Source: Bacteroidales bacterium (GTDB lineage Bacteria; Bacteroidota; Bacteroidia; Bacteroidales; UBA932). From it: a stretch of 64,000 nucleotides of DNA. Each line of letters begins with the position of its first letter. The first letter of the stretch is position 1. Of this stretch, positions 9,375 through 18,595 are shown one piece after another. The notes beneath the pieces were generated by a model. The model was not told where the DNA came from and made no database searches. It saw nothing but the letters and a program-made list of their open reading frames with translations. The position numbers were made by a program, and so were the translations under genes. The stretch lies in contig JAKSJP010000005.1 of the NCBI GenBank assembly GCA_024398105.1, positions 55,384-119,383 of the forward strand, written 5' to 3'.

Positions 9375-10565
9375 TTAGATCTCCTTGAATCTTTCCATGG
9401 CCTTCTCGCAGTCCTCGTGCCTTCCGAAGGCCGTGAGGCGGACATACCCTTCGCCTGAAGGTCCGAATCCGGAACCAGGGGTGGTGACTATGCCGATCTT
9501 GTGGAGGATGAGGTCGAAGAACTCCCATGAGGTCACTCCCTCAGGTGTCTTGAGCCAGATGTAAGGCGCGTCGGTGCCGCCGAATACCTCGTATCCCATC
9601 TCGGTCAGCTTCCCGCGCATGAAGGCAGCGTTGTCCATGTAGTAGCCGATGGTCTTGCGTACCTGCTGCTTGCCTTCAGGGCTGTAGATGGCCTCCGCGG
9701 CACGCTGGGTGATGTAGCTTGTTCCGTTGAACTTGGTGCACTGCCTGCGGTTCCACAGGGCGTTGAGCTGTCCGAGGTCCTTAGGAACCACCGTGTAGCC
9801 GCATCTGATGCCTGTGAATCCTGCGGTCTTCGAGTAGCTACGGAGCTCGATGGCGCAGCTCTTGGCTCCCGGGATCTCGTAGATGCTGTGAGGGATGTCG
9901 TCGTGCTGGATGTATGCCTCGTATGCCGCGTCGAAGAGTATGAGGCTCTTCTCCCTGATCGCATATTCCACCCACTTGGCAAGCTGCTCCTTGGTGAGGA
10001 CCGTTCCGGTCGGGTTGTTAGGATAGCAGAGGTAGATTATGTCTATGTGTTCCTGAGGAAGCGCAGGGATGAACCTGTTCGCTGCAGAGACAGGGAGGAA
10101 GGTGATGTTGCTCCACTTTCCGTCCACGAAGTCGCCTGCGCGGCCGCACATCACGTTGCTGTCCACATATACAGGATATACAGGGTCGGTCACGCCGACC
10201 GAGCAGCGTGTGTCGAGTATGTCGCCGATGTTGCCGCAGTCGCTCTTCGCTCCGTCGCTGATGAACACCTCGTCCATGTCGAGCTGCACGCCGCGCGGGA
10301 TGTAGTCGTTCTCGATGATTGCCTTGCGGAGGAAGTCGTAGCCCTGCTCAGGGCCGTATCCTCTGAAGGTGTCGCTGCTTGACATCTCGTCCACGGCCTT
10401 GTGCATGGCCTCGAGGCACGCCTGAGGAAGCGGCTGTGTGACATCTCCGATGCCGAGGCTGATCACGTCGACCTCGGGATGCTCTGCCTTGAATGCCTTT
10501 ACCTTGCTTGCTATGGTCGAGAACAGATAGCTGCTCTGCAGTTTCAGAAAGTTTTCGTTTATCAT
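9375..10565 (-). CDS. dapL: LL-diaminopimelate aminotransferase
   Basis: The 396-residue fold-type I PLP enzyme converts tetrahydrodipicolinate to LL-diaminopimelate in one step for lysine and peptidoglycan synthesis. Characteristic stretches are [12 protein letters not shown], the phosphate-contact region [24 protein letters not shown] and the lysine motif [15 protein letters not shown] (Lys about 248). An open frame extends 91 codons further upstream, but that part overlaps dapF and has no family similarity. The start ATG at 10565 ([15 protein letters not shown]) gives the usual N-terminus. Two perfect 12-bp tandem repeats abut this ATG. It sits directly downstream of dapF, the next enzyme in the same pathway. 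Confidence 0.95.
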   Translation of the reverse strand: MINENFLKLQSSYLFSTIASKVKAFKAEHPEVDVISLGIGDVTQPLPQACLEAMHKAVDEMSSSDTFRGYGPEQGYDFLRKAIIENDYIPRGVQLDMDEVFISDGAKSDCGNIGDILDTRCSVGVTDPVYPVYVDSNVMCGRAGDFVDGKWSNITFLPVSAANRFIPALPQEHIDIIYLCYPNNPTGTVLTKEQLAKWVEYAIREKSLILFDAAYEAYIQHDDIPHSIYEIPGAKSCAIELRSYSKTAGFTGIRCGYTVVPKDLGQLNALWNRRQCTKFNGTSYITQRAAEAIYSPEGKQQVRKTIGYYMDNAAFMRGKLTEMGYEVFGGTDAPYIWLKTPEGVTSWEFFDLILHKIGIVTTPGSGFGPSGEGYVRLTAFGRHEDCEKAMERFKEI

Positions 10566-10589
10566 TGTCTGTCTTGTTGTCTGTCTTGT
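10566..10589 (-). repeat. Two perfect 12-bp tandem repeats immediately before the dapL start codon
   Basis: On the coding strand the unit ACAAGACAGACA occurs twice in tandem and ends exactly at the ATG. It occupies the ribosome-entry region of dapL. Confidence 0.85.
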
Positions 10590-10630
10590 TTGAAGTCCGT
10601 TGTCTTTTTTTGTCTGAAGCCCGCTGTCTC

Positions 10631-11467
10631 TCAGTCCTGGAGCTCGCCCTCGAAGGCGGTCTCCGCAGGGCCTGTCATCAGTACCGTTCCGTCGGCTTGC
10701 CTGTATGTGATGTCCAACTGGCCGCCGTCCATGAGGACCTTGCTGGAGCTTCCTGCGCGTCCTGTCAGGAAGGCTGCCACGGCTGTGGCGCATGCACCGG
10801 TTCCGCAGGCCTGGGTGATTCCCGAGCCACGCTCCCACACGCGCATCCTGAGGGTTCCGTCGGCGAGGACCTGCACGAACTCCACGTTCGTGCGCTCAGG
10901 GAACACAGGGTCGAACTCGATCTTCGAGCCTGCAGCCGCCACGTCGACCTTCGATATGTCATCCACGAAGATGACTGCATGAGGGTTTCCCATGCAGACA
11001 TATGTGGCCGTGTATTTCCTTCCGCATGCGACGAGCGGGGTGCCGCTGAGGTCGCCGGTCGGGGTGTCGACCTGCATGACGTTGCTCAGGAGGGCCTTGC
11101 CCATGTCGACCGTCGCCTTGTGTATCTCTCCGTCGGCATCGGGGATGAGGGTGATGTACTTGATGCCCGAGAGGGTCTCGAGGCTTATCTGGGTCTTGTC
11201 GGTGAGCTTCTTGTCGTAGACGTACTTGCCGACGCAGCGCGAACCGTTGCCACACATCATCGCCTCCGTTCCGTCGGCGTTGAAGATGCGCATGCGGAAG
11301 TCCGCCACGTCGCTCCGGCTGATCATGATCAGGCCGTCAGAGCCTATGCCTGTGTGAGGCTTGCTCCACTTGATGGAGAATCCTTCAGGATCCTGGATCG
11401 GGTACAGGTCGGTGTTGACATAGATGTAGTCGTTGCCAAGACCATGCATTTTCGTGAACTTTAACAT
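10631..11467 (-). CDS. dapF: Diaminopimelate epimerase
   Basis: The 278-residue protein interconverts LL- and meso-diaminopimelate, the step following DapL. Both catalytic cysteines are visible, each in its signature: Cys72 in MMCGNGSRC and about Cys222 in ACGTGACAT. The N-terminus [12 protein letters not shown] is typical. The start codon overlaps the end of pyrG by 7 bases, so the two are translationally coupled. Full length for the family. Confidence 0.97.
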   Translation of the reverse strand: MLKFTKMHGLGNDYIYVNTDLYPIQDPEGFSIKWSKPHTGIGSDGLIMISRSDVADFRMRIFNADGTEAMMCGNGSRCVGKYVYDKKLTDKTQISLETLSGIKYITLIPDADGEIHKATVDMGKALLSNVMQVDTPTGDLSGTPLVACGRKYTATYVCMGNPHAVIFVDDISKVDVAAAGSKIEFDPVFPERTNVEFVQVLADGTLRMRVWERGSGITQACGTGACATAVAAFLTGRAGSSSKVLMDGGQLDITYRQADGTVLMTGPAETAFEGELQD

Positions 11468-13065
11468 TTCTCTGATGCTGCTTTGATGAATGACATGAAG
11501 AGTGGGTGAGGGTGGAGCACGGTGCTCTGGTACTCAGGATGGAACTGCGTTCCGATGAACCATCGGAGCTGAGGGATCTCTACGATCTCTACGAGGTCCG
11601 ACTCCTGGTTGCGGCCTGCGCACTTCATACCATGGTCCTCGTATTCCTTGAGGTACATGTTGTTGAACTCGTAGCGGTGGCGGTGGCGCTCGTGTACGAG
11701 GGTGCTGCCGTAGATCTGGGCAAGGCGGCCGCCTTCCTCAAGCTGGCAGGCGTATGCGCCAAGGCGCATGGTACCTCCCATGTTGGAGATGTTCTTCTGG
11801 TCCTCCATCATGTCGATGACGTTGTGAGGGGTCACCTCGTCCATCTCGCGGCTGTTCGCGTCCTTGTATCCCAGCACGTTGCGGGCGAACTCGATGACCA
11901 TCATCTGCATTCCGAGGCAGATTCCGAAGGTAGGGATGTCGTGGGTGCGGCAGTACTCGACCGCCACGATCTTGCCCTCGATTCCTCTGAGTCCGAAGCC
12001 CGGGCAGACACATACGCCGTCGAGCCCCTCGAGGGCCTGAGCTATGTTCCCGGATGTAATCTCCTCGCTGTTGACGAACCTGATCCTGACCTTCTTGTCG
12101 TTGTATACTCCTGCGAGATACATGCTCTCGCGTATGCTCTTGTAGGCGTCCTGCAGGTCGTATTTTCCTACCAGGCCGATAGTCACCTCGTCCTTTGCCG
12201 AGTGCATCCTTTCGAGGTAGTTGTTCCACCTGCTCATGTCAGGCTCGGCGACGGCAGGCATGCCTGTCTTCCTGAGGATGGCCTTGTCGAGGCCCTGGCG
12301 CTGCATGTTGACAGGGACATCGTAGATGCTTGGAAGGTCCTCGCTCTGGACGACACAGTCCAGGTCCACGTTGCAGAAGGACGCCACCTTCGCGAGCAGG
12401 CCGCCCTCGAGATGGTATTCCGTCCTGAGGATGAGAATGTCAGGCTGGATACCCATGCTCTGCATCTCCTTGACCGAATGCTGGGTAGGCTTTGTCTTGA
12501 ACTCGCCTGCAGCCTTGAGGTAAGGGACGTATGTGAGGTGGATGTTGACGGCGCGCTGTCCGAGCTCCCATCTGAGCTGGCGGATGGCCTCCATGAACGG
12601 TGCGCTCTCGATGTCTCCGATCGTGCCTCCGACCTCGGTGATGATGAAGTCGTAGTGCTCAGGATCGAACTCGCGTCTCATCCTTCGCTTGATCTCGTCG
12701 GTGATGTGAGGGACGACCTGGATGGTCTTTCCGAGGTAGTCGCCCTTGCGCTCCTTGTCGATGACGGCCTTGTAGATGCGTCCTGTGGTGACGGAGTTGT
12801 CACGGGTGGTCCTGATGCCTGTGAACCTCTCGTAGTGACCCAGGTCGAGGTCAGTCTCCATACCGTCCATGGTGACGTAGCACTCGCCGTGCTCATATGG
12901 ATTCAGCGTGCCCGGGTCGATGTTGATGTACGGGTCGAACTTCTGGATGGTAATCTTGTATCCATGAGCCATGAGCAGCCTTCCGATGCTGGAGGAGATG
13001 ATGCCCTTGCCCAGTGACGAAACCACGCCGCCCGTGACGAAAATATATCTTGTCTGTTGTTCCAT
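11461..13065 (-). CDS. pyrG: CTP synthase (glutamine hydrolysing)
   Basis: The 534-residue enzyme aminates UTP to CTP using glutamine and ATP. The amidoligase half begins [15 protein letters not shown] with the P-loop-like GKG. It contains the CTP/UTP-binding region [15 protein letters not shown] and the interface motif EYHLEGG. The class I glutaminase half has the nucleophile elbow [10 protein letters not shown] and the His-Glu pair in FHPEYQS. It follows asnB after 18 bases and overlaps dapF by 7. It is one of three glutamine amidotransferases in this operon. Confidence 0.98.
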   Translation of the reverse strand: MEQQTRYIFVTGGVVSSLGKGIISSSIGRLLMAHGYKITIQKFDPYINIDPGTLNPYEHGECYVTMDGMETDLDLGHYERFTGIRTTRDNSVTTGRIYKAVIDKERKGDYLGKTIQVVPHITDEIKRRMRREFDPEHYDFIITEVGGTIGDIESAPFMEAIRQLRWELGQRAVNIHLTYVPYLKAAGEFKTKPTQHSVKEMQSMGIQPDILILRTEYHLEGGLLAKVASFCNVDLDCVVQSEDLPSIYDVPVNMQRQGLDKAILRKTGMPAVAEPDMSRWNNYLERMHSAKDEVTIGLVGKYDLQDAYKSIRESMYLAGVYNDKKVRIRFVNSEEITSGNIAQALEGLDGVCVCPGFGLRGIEGKIVAVEYCRTHDIPTFGICLGMQMMVIEFARNVLGYKDANSREMDEVTPHNVIDMMEDQKNISNMGGTMRLGAYACQLEEGGRLAQIYGSTLVHERHRHRYEFNNMYLKEYEDHGMKCAGRNQESDLVEIVEIPQLRWFIGTQFHPEYQSTVLHPHPLFMSFIKAASEKC

Positions 13066-13083
13066 AGTAGATGTATTACTCTG

Positions 13084-14751
13084 TTAATATGCACTCTCGT
13101 GTACGCCCTTGACTGCACGTCCGCTAGGGTCGTTGAGCTCCTTCCATGCTGCGTCCCACTCGAGTGCGATGGCTGTAGAGCATGCCACACTTGCCTCCTG
13201 AGGCACGCTCCTGGCAGCGCTCTCGCTTGGGAAGTGCTCCTCGAAGATGCTGCGGTAGTAGTACTCCTCCTTGTTGAGAGGCGGGTTGATAGGGAAGCGC
13301 TCAGCTGCATGTGCCATCATCTCGTCGCTGACAGCCTCCGAGGTGATATTCTTGAGAGTGTCGATCCATGAGTAGCCTACGCCGTCAGAGAACTGCTCCT
13401 TCTGCCTCCATGCAACGCTCTGCGGAAGCATGTCCTGGAACGCCTCGCGGACGATCTTCTTCTCCATTACCTGTCCTGGGCACATCTTGGCTGCAGGGTT
13501 GAGCCTCATGGCCACGTCGAGGAACTCCTTGTCGAGGAAAGGCACTCTGCCTTCCACGCCCCATGCGCAGAGCGACTTGTTGGCCCTGAGGCAGTCGTAC
13601 ATGTAGAGCTTCGAGAGCTTGCGGACGGTCTCCTTGTGGAACTCCTCGGCTGTAGGAGCCTTGTGGAAGTAGAGATACCCTCCGAATACCTCGTCGGCAC
13701 CCTCGCCTGAGAGCACCATCTTGATGCCCATGGACTTGATCACTCGGGCAAGGAGGTACATAGGCGTGCTGGCACGTATGGTGGTGACATCGTATGTCTC
13801 GATGTAGTAGATGACGTCCCTGATGGCGTCGAGACCTTCCTGTATGGTATAGTTCACCTCGTGGTGGACTGTTCCGATATGCTCTGCGACCTCCTTTGCC
13901 TTGGCAAGGTCAGGTGCGCCCTTGAGACCGACTGCGAATGAGTGGAGCTGAGGCCACCATGCATCAGCGGTGTCGCCTGTCTCGACTCTCTTCTTCGAAT
14001 ACTTCATGGCTACTGCGCTGGTGACTGAGCTGTCGAGACCTCCTGAGAGAAGGACTCCGTAAGGGACGTCGGACATGAGCTGGCGCTTCACGGCTGCCTC
14101 GAGGGCTTCCCTTACCTCCTCAGGTGAGGCTCCGTTCTCCTTGACTGCGTCGTACTCGCTCCAGTCGCGCTTGTACCATCTCTTCATGACGCCTTCCTTG
14201 CTGTAGAAGTAATGGCCAGGGAGGAAAGGCTCGTAGCTCTCGCAGAAGCCTTCGAGGGCCTTGAGCTCGCTTGCTACGTAGACCGTGCCGTCAGAGTCGC
14301 GTCCGATGTAGAGAGGTATGACTCCGATAGGGTCGCGTGCGATGAGGAACTCGTCCTTCTCGGCGTCGTAGAGCGCGAAGCCGAAGATTCCGCTGAGGTC
14401 CTCGAGGAAGTCGATGCCTTTCTCCTGATAGAGGGCGAGTATGACCTCACAGTCGCTGCCGGTCTGGAACTGGTAGCGGTACTTGTAGCGCTCCCTGATC
14501 TCCTGGTGGTTGTAGATCTCACCGTTCACTGCAAGGACGTGCAGTCCGTCTGGGGACTTCAGAGGCTGGCCTCCGGAAAGAGGATCGACGATGGAGAGGC
14601 GCTCATGGGCGAGGACGGCGTTCTTGCCTGTCCATATTCCGCTCCAGTCCGGTCCGCGGTGACGGAGTTTCTGTGACATCTTGAGGGCTTTGGCCCTGTA
14701 CTGGGAAGACTTGCTTTCGTCAAACGAGAAGATACATGCAATACCACACAT
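13084..14751 (-). CDS. asnB: Asparagine synthase B (glutamine hydrolysing)
   Basis: The 555-residue protein makes asparagine from aspartate, ATP and glutamine. It begins MCGIACIF, so Cys2 is the class II glutaminase nucleophile after Met removal. RHRGPDWSG and NGEIYNH complete the glutaminase site. The synthetase half has the ATP-binding loop LLSGGLDSSV near residues 232-241 and LSGEGADEVFGGY. It is the first gene of a five-gene unit (asnB-pyrG-dapF-dapL-purF), preceded by an attenuator whose leader peptide is very rich in Asn, the product of this enzyme. Confidence 0.98.
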   Translation of the reverse strand: MCGIACIFSFDESKSSQYRAKALKMSQKLRHRGPDWSGIWTGKNAVLAHERLSIVDPLSGGQPLKSPDGLHVLAVNGEIYNHQEIRERYKYRYQFQTGSDCEVILALYQEKGIDFLEDLSGIFGFALYDAEKDEFLIARDPIGVIPLYIGRDSDGTVYVASELKALEGFCESYEPFLPGHYFYSKEGVMKRWYKRDWSEYDAVKENGASPEEVREALEAAVKRQLMSDVPYGVLLSGGLDSSVTSAVAMKYSKKRVETGDTADAWWPQLHSFAVGLKGAPDLAKAKEVAEHIGTVHHEVNYTIQEGLDAIRDVIYYIETYDVTTIRASTPMYLLARVIKSMGIKMVLSGEGADEVFGGYLYFHKAPTAEEFHKETVRKLSKLYMYDCLRANKSLCAWGVEGRVPFLDKEFLDVAMRLNPAAKMCPGQVMEKKIVREAFQDMLPQSVAWRQKEQFSDGVGYSWIDTLKNITSEAVSDEMMAHAAERFPINPPLNKEEYYYRSIFEEHFPSESAARSVPQEASVACSTAIALEWDAAWKELNDPSGRAVKGVHESAY

Positions 14752-14775
14752 AATGATGATTTTTATTTTTCTAAC

Positions 14776-14861
14776 TAAATAAAGGGACTGGTCTTAAGAC
14801 CAGTCCCTTTAGGTTACTTTTTCGCTTATAAACTGTAAGTTATTTTGTATGTCCGGCTGGT
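14776..14861 (-). terminator. Attenuator hairpin of the asnB operon
   Basis: Bases 14781-14810 form a perfect 30-base palindrome. It folds as a 13-bp stem (core GGGACTGGTC/GACCAGTCCC) with a TTAA loop, 29 bases before asnB on the - strand, followed by a modest T-rich tail. The possible competing strand ACCAG (coded at 14857-14861, near the end of the leader ORF) pairs with CTGGT of the 5' arm over 5 bp. This is weaker than in the other three leaders. Confidence 0.6.
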
Positions 14862-14941
14862 AGAACAACACAATAAAGCGGCAGAATGTAATTATTATTC
14901 TGCATATAATTATTATTGTTATTATTGGCTCTGAACATCAT
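14840..14941 (-). CDS. Asn-rich leader peptide of the asnB operon (33 aa)
   Basis: The ORF starts with two ATG codons (14941 and 14938). It encodes six Asn in a row at codons 6-11, then Tyr-Met-Gln, then three more Asn at 15-17: nine Asn (eight AAT, one AAC) and a single Gln. TAA is at 14842-14840. It sits between a strong promoter and the asnB hairpin. The choice of amino acid matches the product of the downstream gene, as in classical his/leu/trp leaders. Translation of the ORF is inferred. Confidence 0.7.
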   Translation of the reverse strand: MMFRANNNNNNYMQNNNYILPLYCVVLPAGHTK

Positions 14942-14962
14942 AAATCATTGAATTATCGATGT

Positions 14963-14993
14963 CAAATGTAGAAAACAACTTTTTAAATACCAA
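14963..14993 (-). promoter_or_regulatory. Promoter of the asnB leader
   Basis: On the - strand TTG (14993-14991), a 20-base spacer and TACATTTG (14970-14963) match the Bacteroidota consensus. Transcription should begin near 14956, about 15 bases before the leader ATG. It is divergent from the glnN promoter at 15072-15102, and about 50 AT-rich bases separate the two control regions. Confidence 0.8.
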
Positions 14994-15045
14994 ATATTTT
15001 TTTGATTTTTTTAAGGGCGGATACCCTCGCGCGCTATATTATAAA

Positions 15046-15102
15046 GTGTAAGCAAAAAATTGAAAAAATTCTTGCATTTATGAAATCCAATATTTAGTTT
15101 TG
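15046..15102 (+). promoter_or_regulatory. Promoter of the glnN leader with conserved upstream box
   Basis: TTG at 15072-15074, a 20-base spacer and TAGTTTTG at 15095-15102 form the promoter. Both elements and the preceding TGTAAGCAAAWAATTGAAAAA-type box match the gltB promoter almost base for base. Confidence 0.8.
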
Positions 15103-15122
15103 CTCCCAGAAACGAACAAACA

Positions 15123-15200
15123 ATGTCATTCTGGTCAAATAACAATAACGATAATAAGCAGAACCTTAATCAGGCTCCGCTCATTCTTCGTATGCAGTAA
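15123..15200 (+). CDS. Asn/Gln-rich leader peptide of glnN-carAB (25 aa)
   Basis: The 25 codons begin MSFWSNNNN and contain 7 Asn (four AAT, three AAC) and 3 Gln, and end in TAA at 15198-15200. The start context GAACAAACA and the first seven residues match the gltB leader. It lies between the promoter at 15072-15102 and the hairpin at 15255-15287. Confidence 0.68.
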   Translation: MSFWSNNNNDNKQNLNQAPLILRMQ

Positions 15201-15201
15201 A

Positions 15202-15288
15202 GACCAGCCGCAGAGGCATATGGAAAGGATTGAAATTATAATAGAATAGAATTGAAAAGGGGCTGGTCAAGGAGACTGGCCCCTTTTT
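15202..15288 (+). terminator. Attenuator of glnN: anti-terminator strand and terminator
   Basis: The terminator stem is 14 bp (15255-15268 with 15274-15287, including two G-U pairs), has a 5-base loop AAGGA, and runs into TTTTT. The strand GACCAGCC at 15202-15209 begins one base after the leader stop and is perfectly complementary over 8 bp to GGCTGGTC of the 5' arm (15261-15268). The two structures are therefore mutually exclusive. Confidence 0.75.
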
Positions 15289-15318
15289 ATGTTTAACAAA
15301 AAAACAACGGTTAGAGTT

Positions 15319-17508
15319 ATGTCAGCAAAATTAAGACTTCAGGTAGTTGATGAGGCGTTCAAGCGTCACCCGGTCTTTGTGGATTCCCCAGTCGAGCGTC
15401 CTAGCGAGTACTTCGGCAAGTACGTGTTCGGAAGAGACAAGATGTTCAAGTATCTTCCTTCAGACGTTTACAAGAAGATGTGCGACGTGATCGACAACGG
15501 TGCTCCTTTCGAGAGAAGCATCGCAGATGCAGTGGCAGCAGGTATGGTCACCTGGGCAAAGGAGCTCGGTGTCACACATTACACCCACTGGTTCCAGCCT
15601 CTTACTGAAGGCACCGCTGAAAAGCATGATGGTTTCGTCGAGCATGACGGCAAGGGCGGCATGATGGAGGAGTTCACAGGAAAGCTTCTCATCCAGCAGG
15701 AGCCTGACGCAAGTTCATTCCCTTCAGGCGGTATCCGCAGCACCTTCGAGGCACGTGGATATTCAGCATGGGATCCTACGTCACCGGTATTCGTCATCGG
15801 TGACACATTGATGATCCCTACCATCTTCATCTCATATACAGGTGAGGCCCTTGACTACAAGGTTCCTCTGAAGAAGGCCCTCTATGCAGTTGACAAGGCG
15901 GCTACAGCAGTCTGCCAGTACTTCAACCCTGAGGTCAAGAAGGTAGTCAGCAACCTCGGATGGGAGCAGGAGTACTTCCTCGTGGACGAGGCTCTCTATG
16001 CTGCACGTCCTGACATGGTCATGACCGGCCGTACCCTCATGGGCCACGACTCTGCTAAGAACCAGCAGATGGAGGACCACTACTTCGGAAGCATCCCTGC
16101 ACGTGTCGAGGAGTTCATGAAGGACATCGAGATCACAGCACTCGAGCTCGGCATCCCTTGCAAGACACGCCACAACGAGGTGGCACCTAACCAGTTCGAG
16201 CTTGCTCCTATCTTCGAGGAGACCAATCTCGCGGTAGACCACAACATGCTCATGATGTCCATCATGAAGAGAGTTGCACGCAAGCATGGCTTCCGCTGCC
16301 TTCTCCATGAGAAGCCTTTCAAGGGCGTGAACGGATCAGGAAAGCACAACAACTGGTCTCTCTCCACAGATACAGGCATCCTTCTCCATGCTCCAGGAAA
16401 GACACCTCTGGACAACCTCCGTTTCGTGACCTTCGTCGTAGAGACCCTCAAGGGCGTGTATGACCACAACGGCCTCCTCAAGGCCAGCATCATGTCAGCA
16501 TCTAACGCACACCGTCTCGGTGCAAACGAGGCACCTCCAGCAATTATCTCATCATTCCTCGGAAGGACTGTGACCGCTCTCCTCGACCATGTCGAGAAGG
16601 CTGACGAGGACGCTCTCCGCGTGGATGGAAAGACAGCGTTCAAGCTTGACCTCCCTTCAATTCCTGAACTCTTCATCGACAACACCGACCGAAACAGGAC
16701 ATCTCCTTTCGCATTTACCGGAAACCGCTTCGAGTTCCGTGCGGTGGGTTCTGAGGCAAACTGTGCAAGCGCAATGCTCACCCTCAACGCAGCGGTGGCT
16801 GAGGCCCTCGTCGATTTCAAGGAGAGAGTTGACGCCCTCATCGCAGCAGGAGAGGACAAGGAGGCTGCGATCCTCAAGATCGTGCGCGAAGACATCAAGT
16901 ATATCCGCCCTATCATCTTCAACGGCAACGGTTATGGCGAGGAGTGGAAGGTAGAGGCCGCAAAGCGCGGACTTGACTGCGAGACATCGGCTCCTCTCAT
17001 CTTTGACTCATACCTCAAGGAGTCTTCTATAAAAATGTTTGAGAAGACCAAGGTCATGACTGCCCCTGAGCTCGAGGCCCGCAACGAGATCAAGTGGGAG
17101 ACCTACACAAAGAAGATCCAGATCGAGAGCCGTATCTTCGGCGACCTCTGTCTCAACCATATCATCCCTGTGGTCACAAAGTACCAGAGCATGCTCATCG
17201 ACAACGTCCACAAGGTGATGGAGATCTTCCCTGAGGAGAAAGCCAAGGCTATCTCGAAGGAGAACCTCCTCATCATCGAGCGCATCAGCGACCATGAGTC
17301 GTTCATCATCGAGAAGGTCGAGGCCATGGTTGATGCACGCCGAGTTGCAAACAAGATCGAGTCCGAGCGCGAGAAGGCTATCGCATACCACGATACAGTC
17401 GCTCCGCTCCTCGAGGAGATCCGCTATCACGTAGACAAGCTCGAGACCATCGTCGACGACGAGGCATGGCCGCTTCCTAAGTACCGCGAGCTTCTGTTCA
17501 TCAGATAG
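15319..17508 (+). CDS. glnN: Glutamine synthetase type III
   Basis: The enzyme makes glutamine from glutamate, ammonia and ATP. From the ATG at 15319 (MSAKLRLQVVDEAF) the protein is 729 residues, the known length of Bacteroides GSIII. An in-frame ATG at 15289 lies inside the U-tract of the attenuator and is unlikely to be used. GSIII signatures include SFPSGGIRSTFEARGYSAWD, ETNLAVDHNML, GVNGSGKHNNWSL and NRTSPFAFTGNRFEFRAVGS. The protein is much longer than GSI/GSII. carA follows after 24 bases, so glutamine synthesis is coupled to a major glutamine user. Confidence 0.97.
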   Translation: MSAKLRLQVVDEAFKRHPVFVDSPVERPSEYFGKYVFGRDKMFKYLPSDVYKKMCDVIDNGAPFERSIADAVAAGMVTWAKELGVTHYTHWFQPLTEGTAEKHDGFVEHDGKGGMMEEFTGKLLIQQEPDASSFPSGGIRSTFEARGYSAWDPTSPVFVIGDTLMIPTIFISYTGEALDYKVPLKKALYAVDKAATAVCQYFNPEVKKVVSNLGWEQEYFLVDEALYAARPDMVMTGRTLMGHDSAKNQQMEDHYFGSIPARVEEFMKDIEITALELGIPCKTRHNEVAPNQFELAPIFEETNLAVDHNMLMMSIMKRVARKHGFRCLLHEKPFKGVNGSGKHNNWSLSTDTGILLHAPGKTPLDNLRFVTFVVETLKGVYDHNGLLKASIMSASNAHRLGANEAPPAIISSFLGRTVTALLDHVEKADEDALRVDGKTAFKLDLPSIPELFIDNTDRNRTSPFAFTGNRFEFRAVGSEANCASAMLTLNAAVAEALVDFKERVDALIAAGEDKEAAILKIVREDIKYIRPIIFNGNGYGEEWKVEAAKRGLDCETSAPLIFDSYLKESSIKMFEKTKVMTAPELEARNEIKWETYTKKIQIESRIFGDLCLNHIIPVVTKYQSMLIDNVHKVMEIFPEEKAKAISKENLLIIERISDHESFIIEKVEAMVDARRVANKIESEREKAIAYHDTVAPLLEEIRYHVDKLETIVDDEAWPLPKYRELLFIR

Positions 17509-17532
17509 TAAGTATTTGAACGTAAATTATAT

Positions 17533-18591
17533 ATGACAAGAGCGAAACTCATCCTTGAAGATGGATCGGAATTCGTAGGAACGTCATTCGGATATGAGAA
17601 GTCTGTGTCAGGCGAACTGTGTTTCTATACGGCGATGACCGGTTACCCAGAGAGCCTCACAGACCCATCATACCGGGGACAGATCCTTGTTCCGACATAT
17701 CCGATGATCGGAAATTACGGAGTCCCGGAGGACGTGAAGGAGAACGGGATCTCCAAATTCTTTGAGTCTGACAGAATATGGTGCCAGGCGATGATAATAT
17801 CTGACTATTCCGAGAAGTACAGCCACTGGGACGGCGCACGCAGCCTGGGCGCATGGCTCAAGCAGCAGCAGATCCCGGCACTGTGCGACATCGACACCAG
17901 GGTGCTGACCAAGAAGCTCCGCGACAAGGGAGCATTGCTGGGAAAGATCGTCTTCGGAGAGGATGACGTCGAGCTCAAGGACCCTAATGCACGCAACCTT
18001 GTGTCCGAGGTGTCTACCGACACCGTGACCACCTACGGCAACGGAAGCAAGAAGGTGCTCATGGTCGACTGCGGAATGAAGAACAACATCCTTCGTTGCC
18101 TTCTCCGCTACGACGTCACCGTGAAGAGGGTACCATGGAACTATGATTTCAGGAATGAGGATTACGACGGACTGTTCATCTCGAACGGTCCGGGTGATCC
18201 TTCTCTTTGTACAGAGACCATCGAGCACATAAGGTGGGCACTCGGGCAGGACAAGCCGATCATGGGCATCTGCCTGGGCAACCAGCTGCTTGCGATCGCG
18301 GCCGGTGCGAAGACCTACAAGCTCAAGTACGGCCACCGCGGCCACAATGTCCCTGTCCGCAAGGAGGGCACGCGTTCATGTCTCATCACATCGCAGAACC
18401 ATGGTTTCGCCATTGACGAATCGACTCTTCCTTCAGAGTGGGAGACCCTGTTCTCCAACCTCAATGACGGTACGAACGAGGGCATCCGCCACAAGTCAAA
18501 GCCATTCTTCTCGACTCAGTTCCACCCTGAAGCCTCAAGCGGCCCTGTAGATTCGATGCAGCTGTTCGAGGAGTTCGTCAAATCACTTTAA
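17533..18591 (+). CDS. carA: Carbamoyl-phosphate synthase small subunit
   Basis: The 352-residue glutaminase subunit supplies ammonia to CarB for arginine and pyrimidine synthesis. The N-terminal interaction domain has LILEDGSEFVGTSFG and FYTAMTGYPESLTDPSY. The class I glutaminase has NGPGDPS, the nucleophile elbow GICLGNQLLA and FHPEASSGP. It is the second gene of glnN-carA-carB and ends 4 bases before carB. Confidence 0.97.
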   Translation: MTRAKLILEDGSEFVGTSFGYEKSVSGELCFYTAMTGYPESLTDPSYRGQILVPTYPMIGNYGVPEDVKENGISKFFESDRIWCQAMIISDYSEKYSHWDGARSLGAWLKQQQIPALCDIDTRVLTKKLRDKGALLGKIVFGEDDVELKDPNARNLVSEVSTDTVTTYGNGSKKVLMVDCGMKNNILRCLLRYDVTVKRVPWNYDFRNEDYDGLFISNGPGDPSLCTETIEHIRWALGQDKPIMGICLGNQLLAIAAGAKTYKLKYGHRGHNVPVRKEGTRSCLITSQNHGFAIDESTLPSEWETLFSNLNDGTNEGIRHKSKPFFSTQFHPEASSGPVDSMQLFEEFVKSL

Positions 18592-18595
18592 GAAT

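Noticed and set aside
7407-9458. Open + strand frame of 683 codons opposite purF
   Set aside because: It lies antisense to a clear PurF homologue; such long shadows come from GC-rich codon use. The translation is rich in Val/Asp/Glu/Leu with no family features.
10566-10838. 91-codon N-terminal extension of dapL
   Set aside because: It overlaps dapF in another frame, is Arg/Gly-rich and has no similarity to aminotransferases; ATG at 10565 gives the normal N-terminus.
11506-13017. Open + strand frame of 503 codons opposite pyrG
   Set aside because: Antisense shadow of CTP synthase, low-complexity composition, no promoter or domain.
15289-15318. Earlier ATG for glnN
   Set aside because: It lies in the terminator U-tract; the ATG at 15319 gives the 729-residue length known for Bacteroides GSIII.
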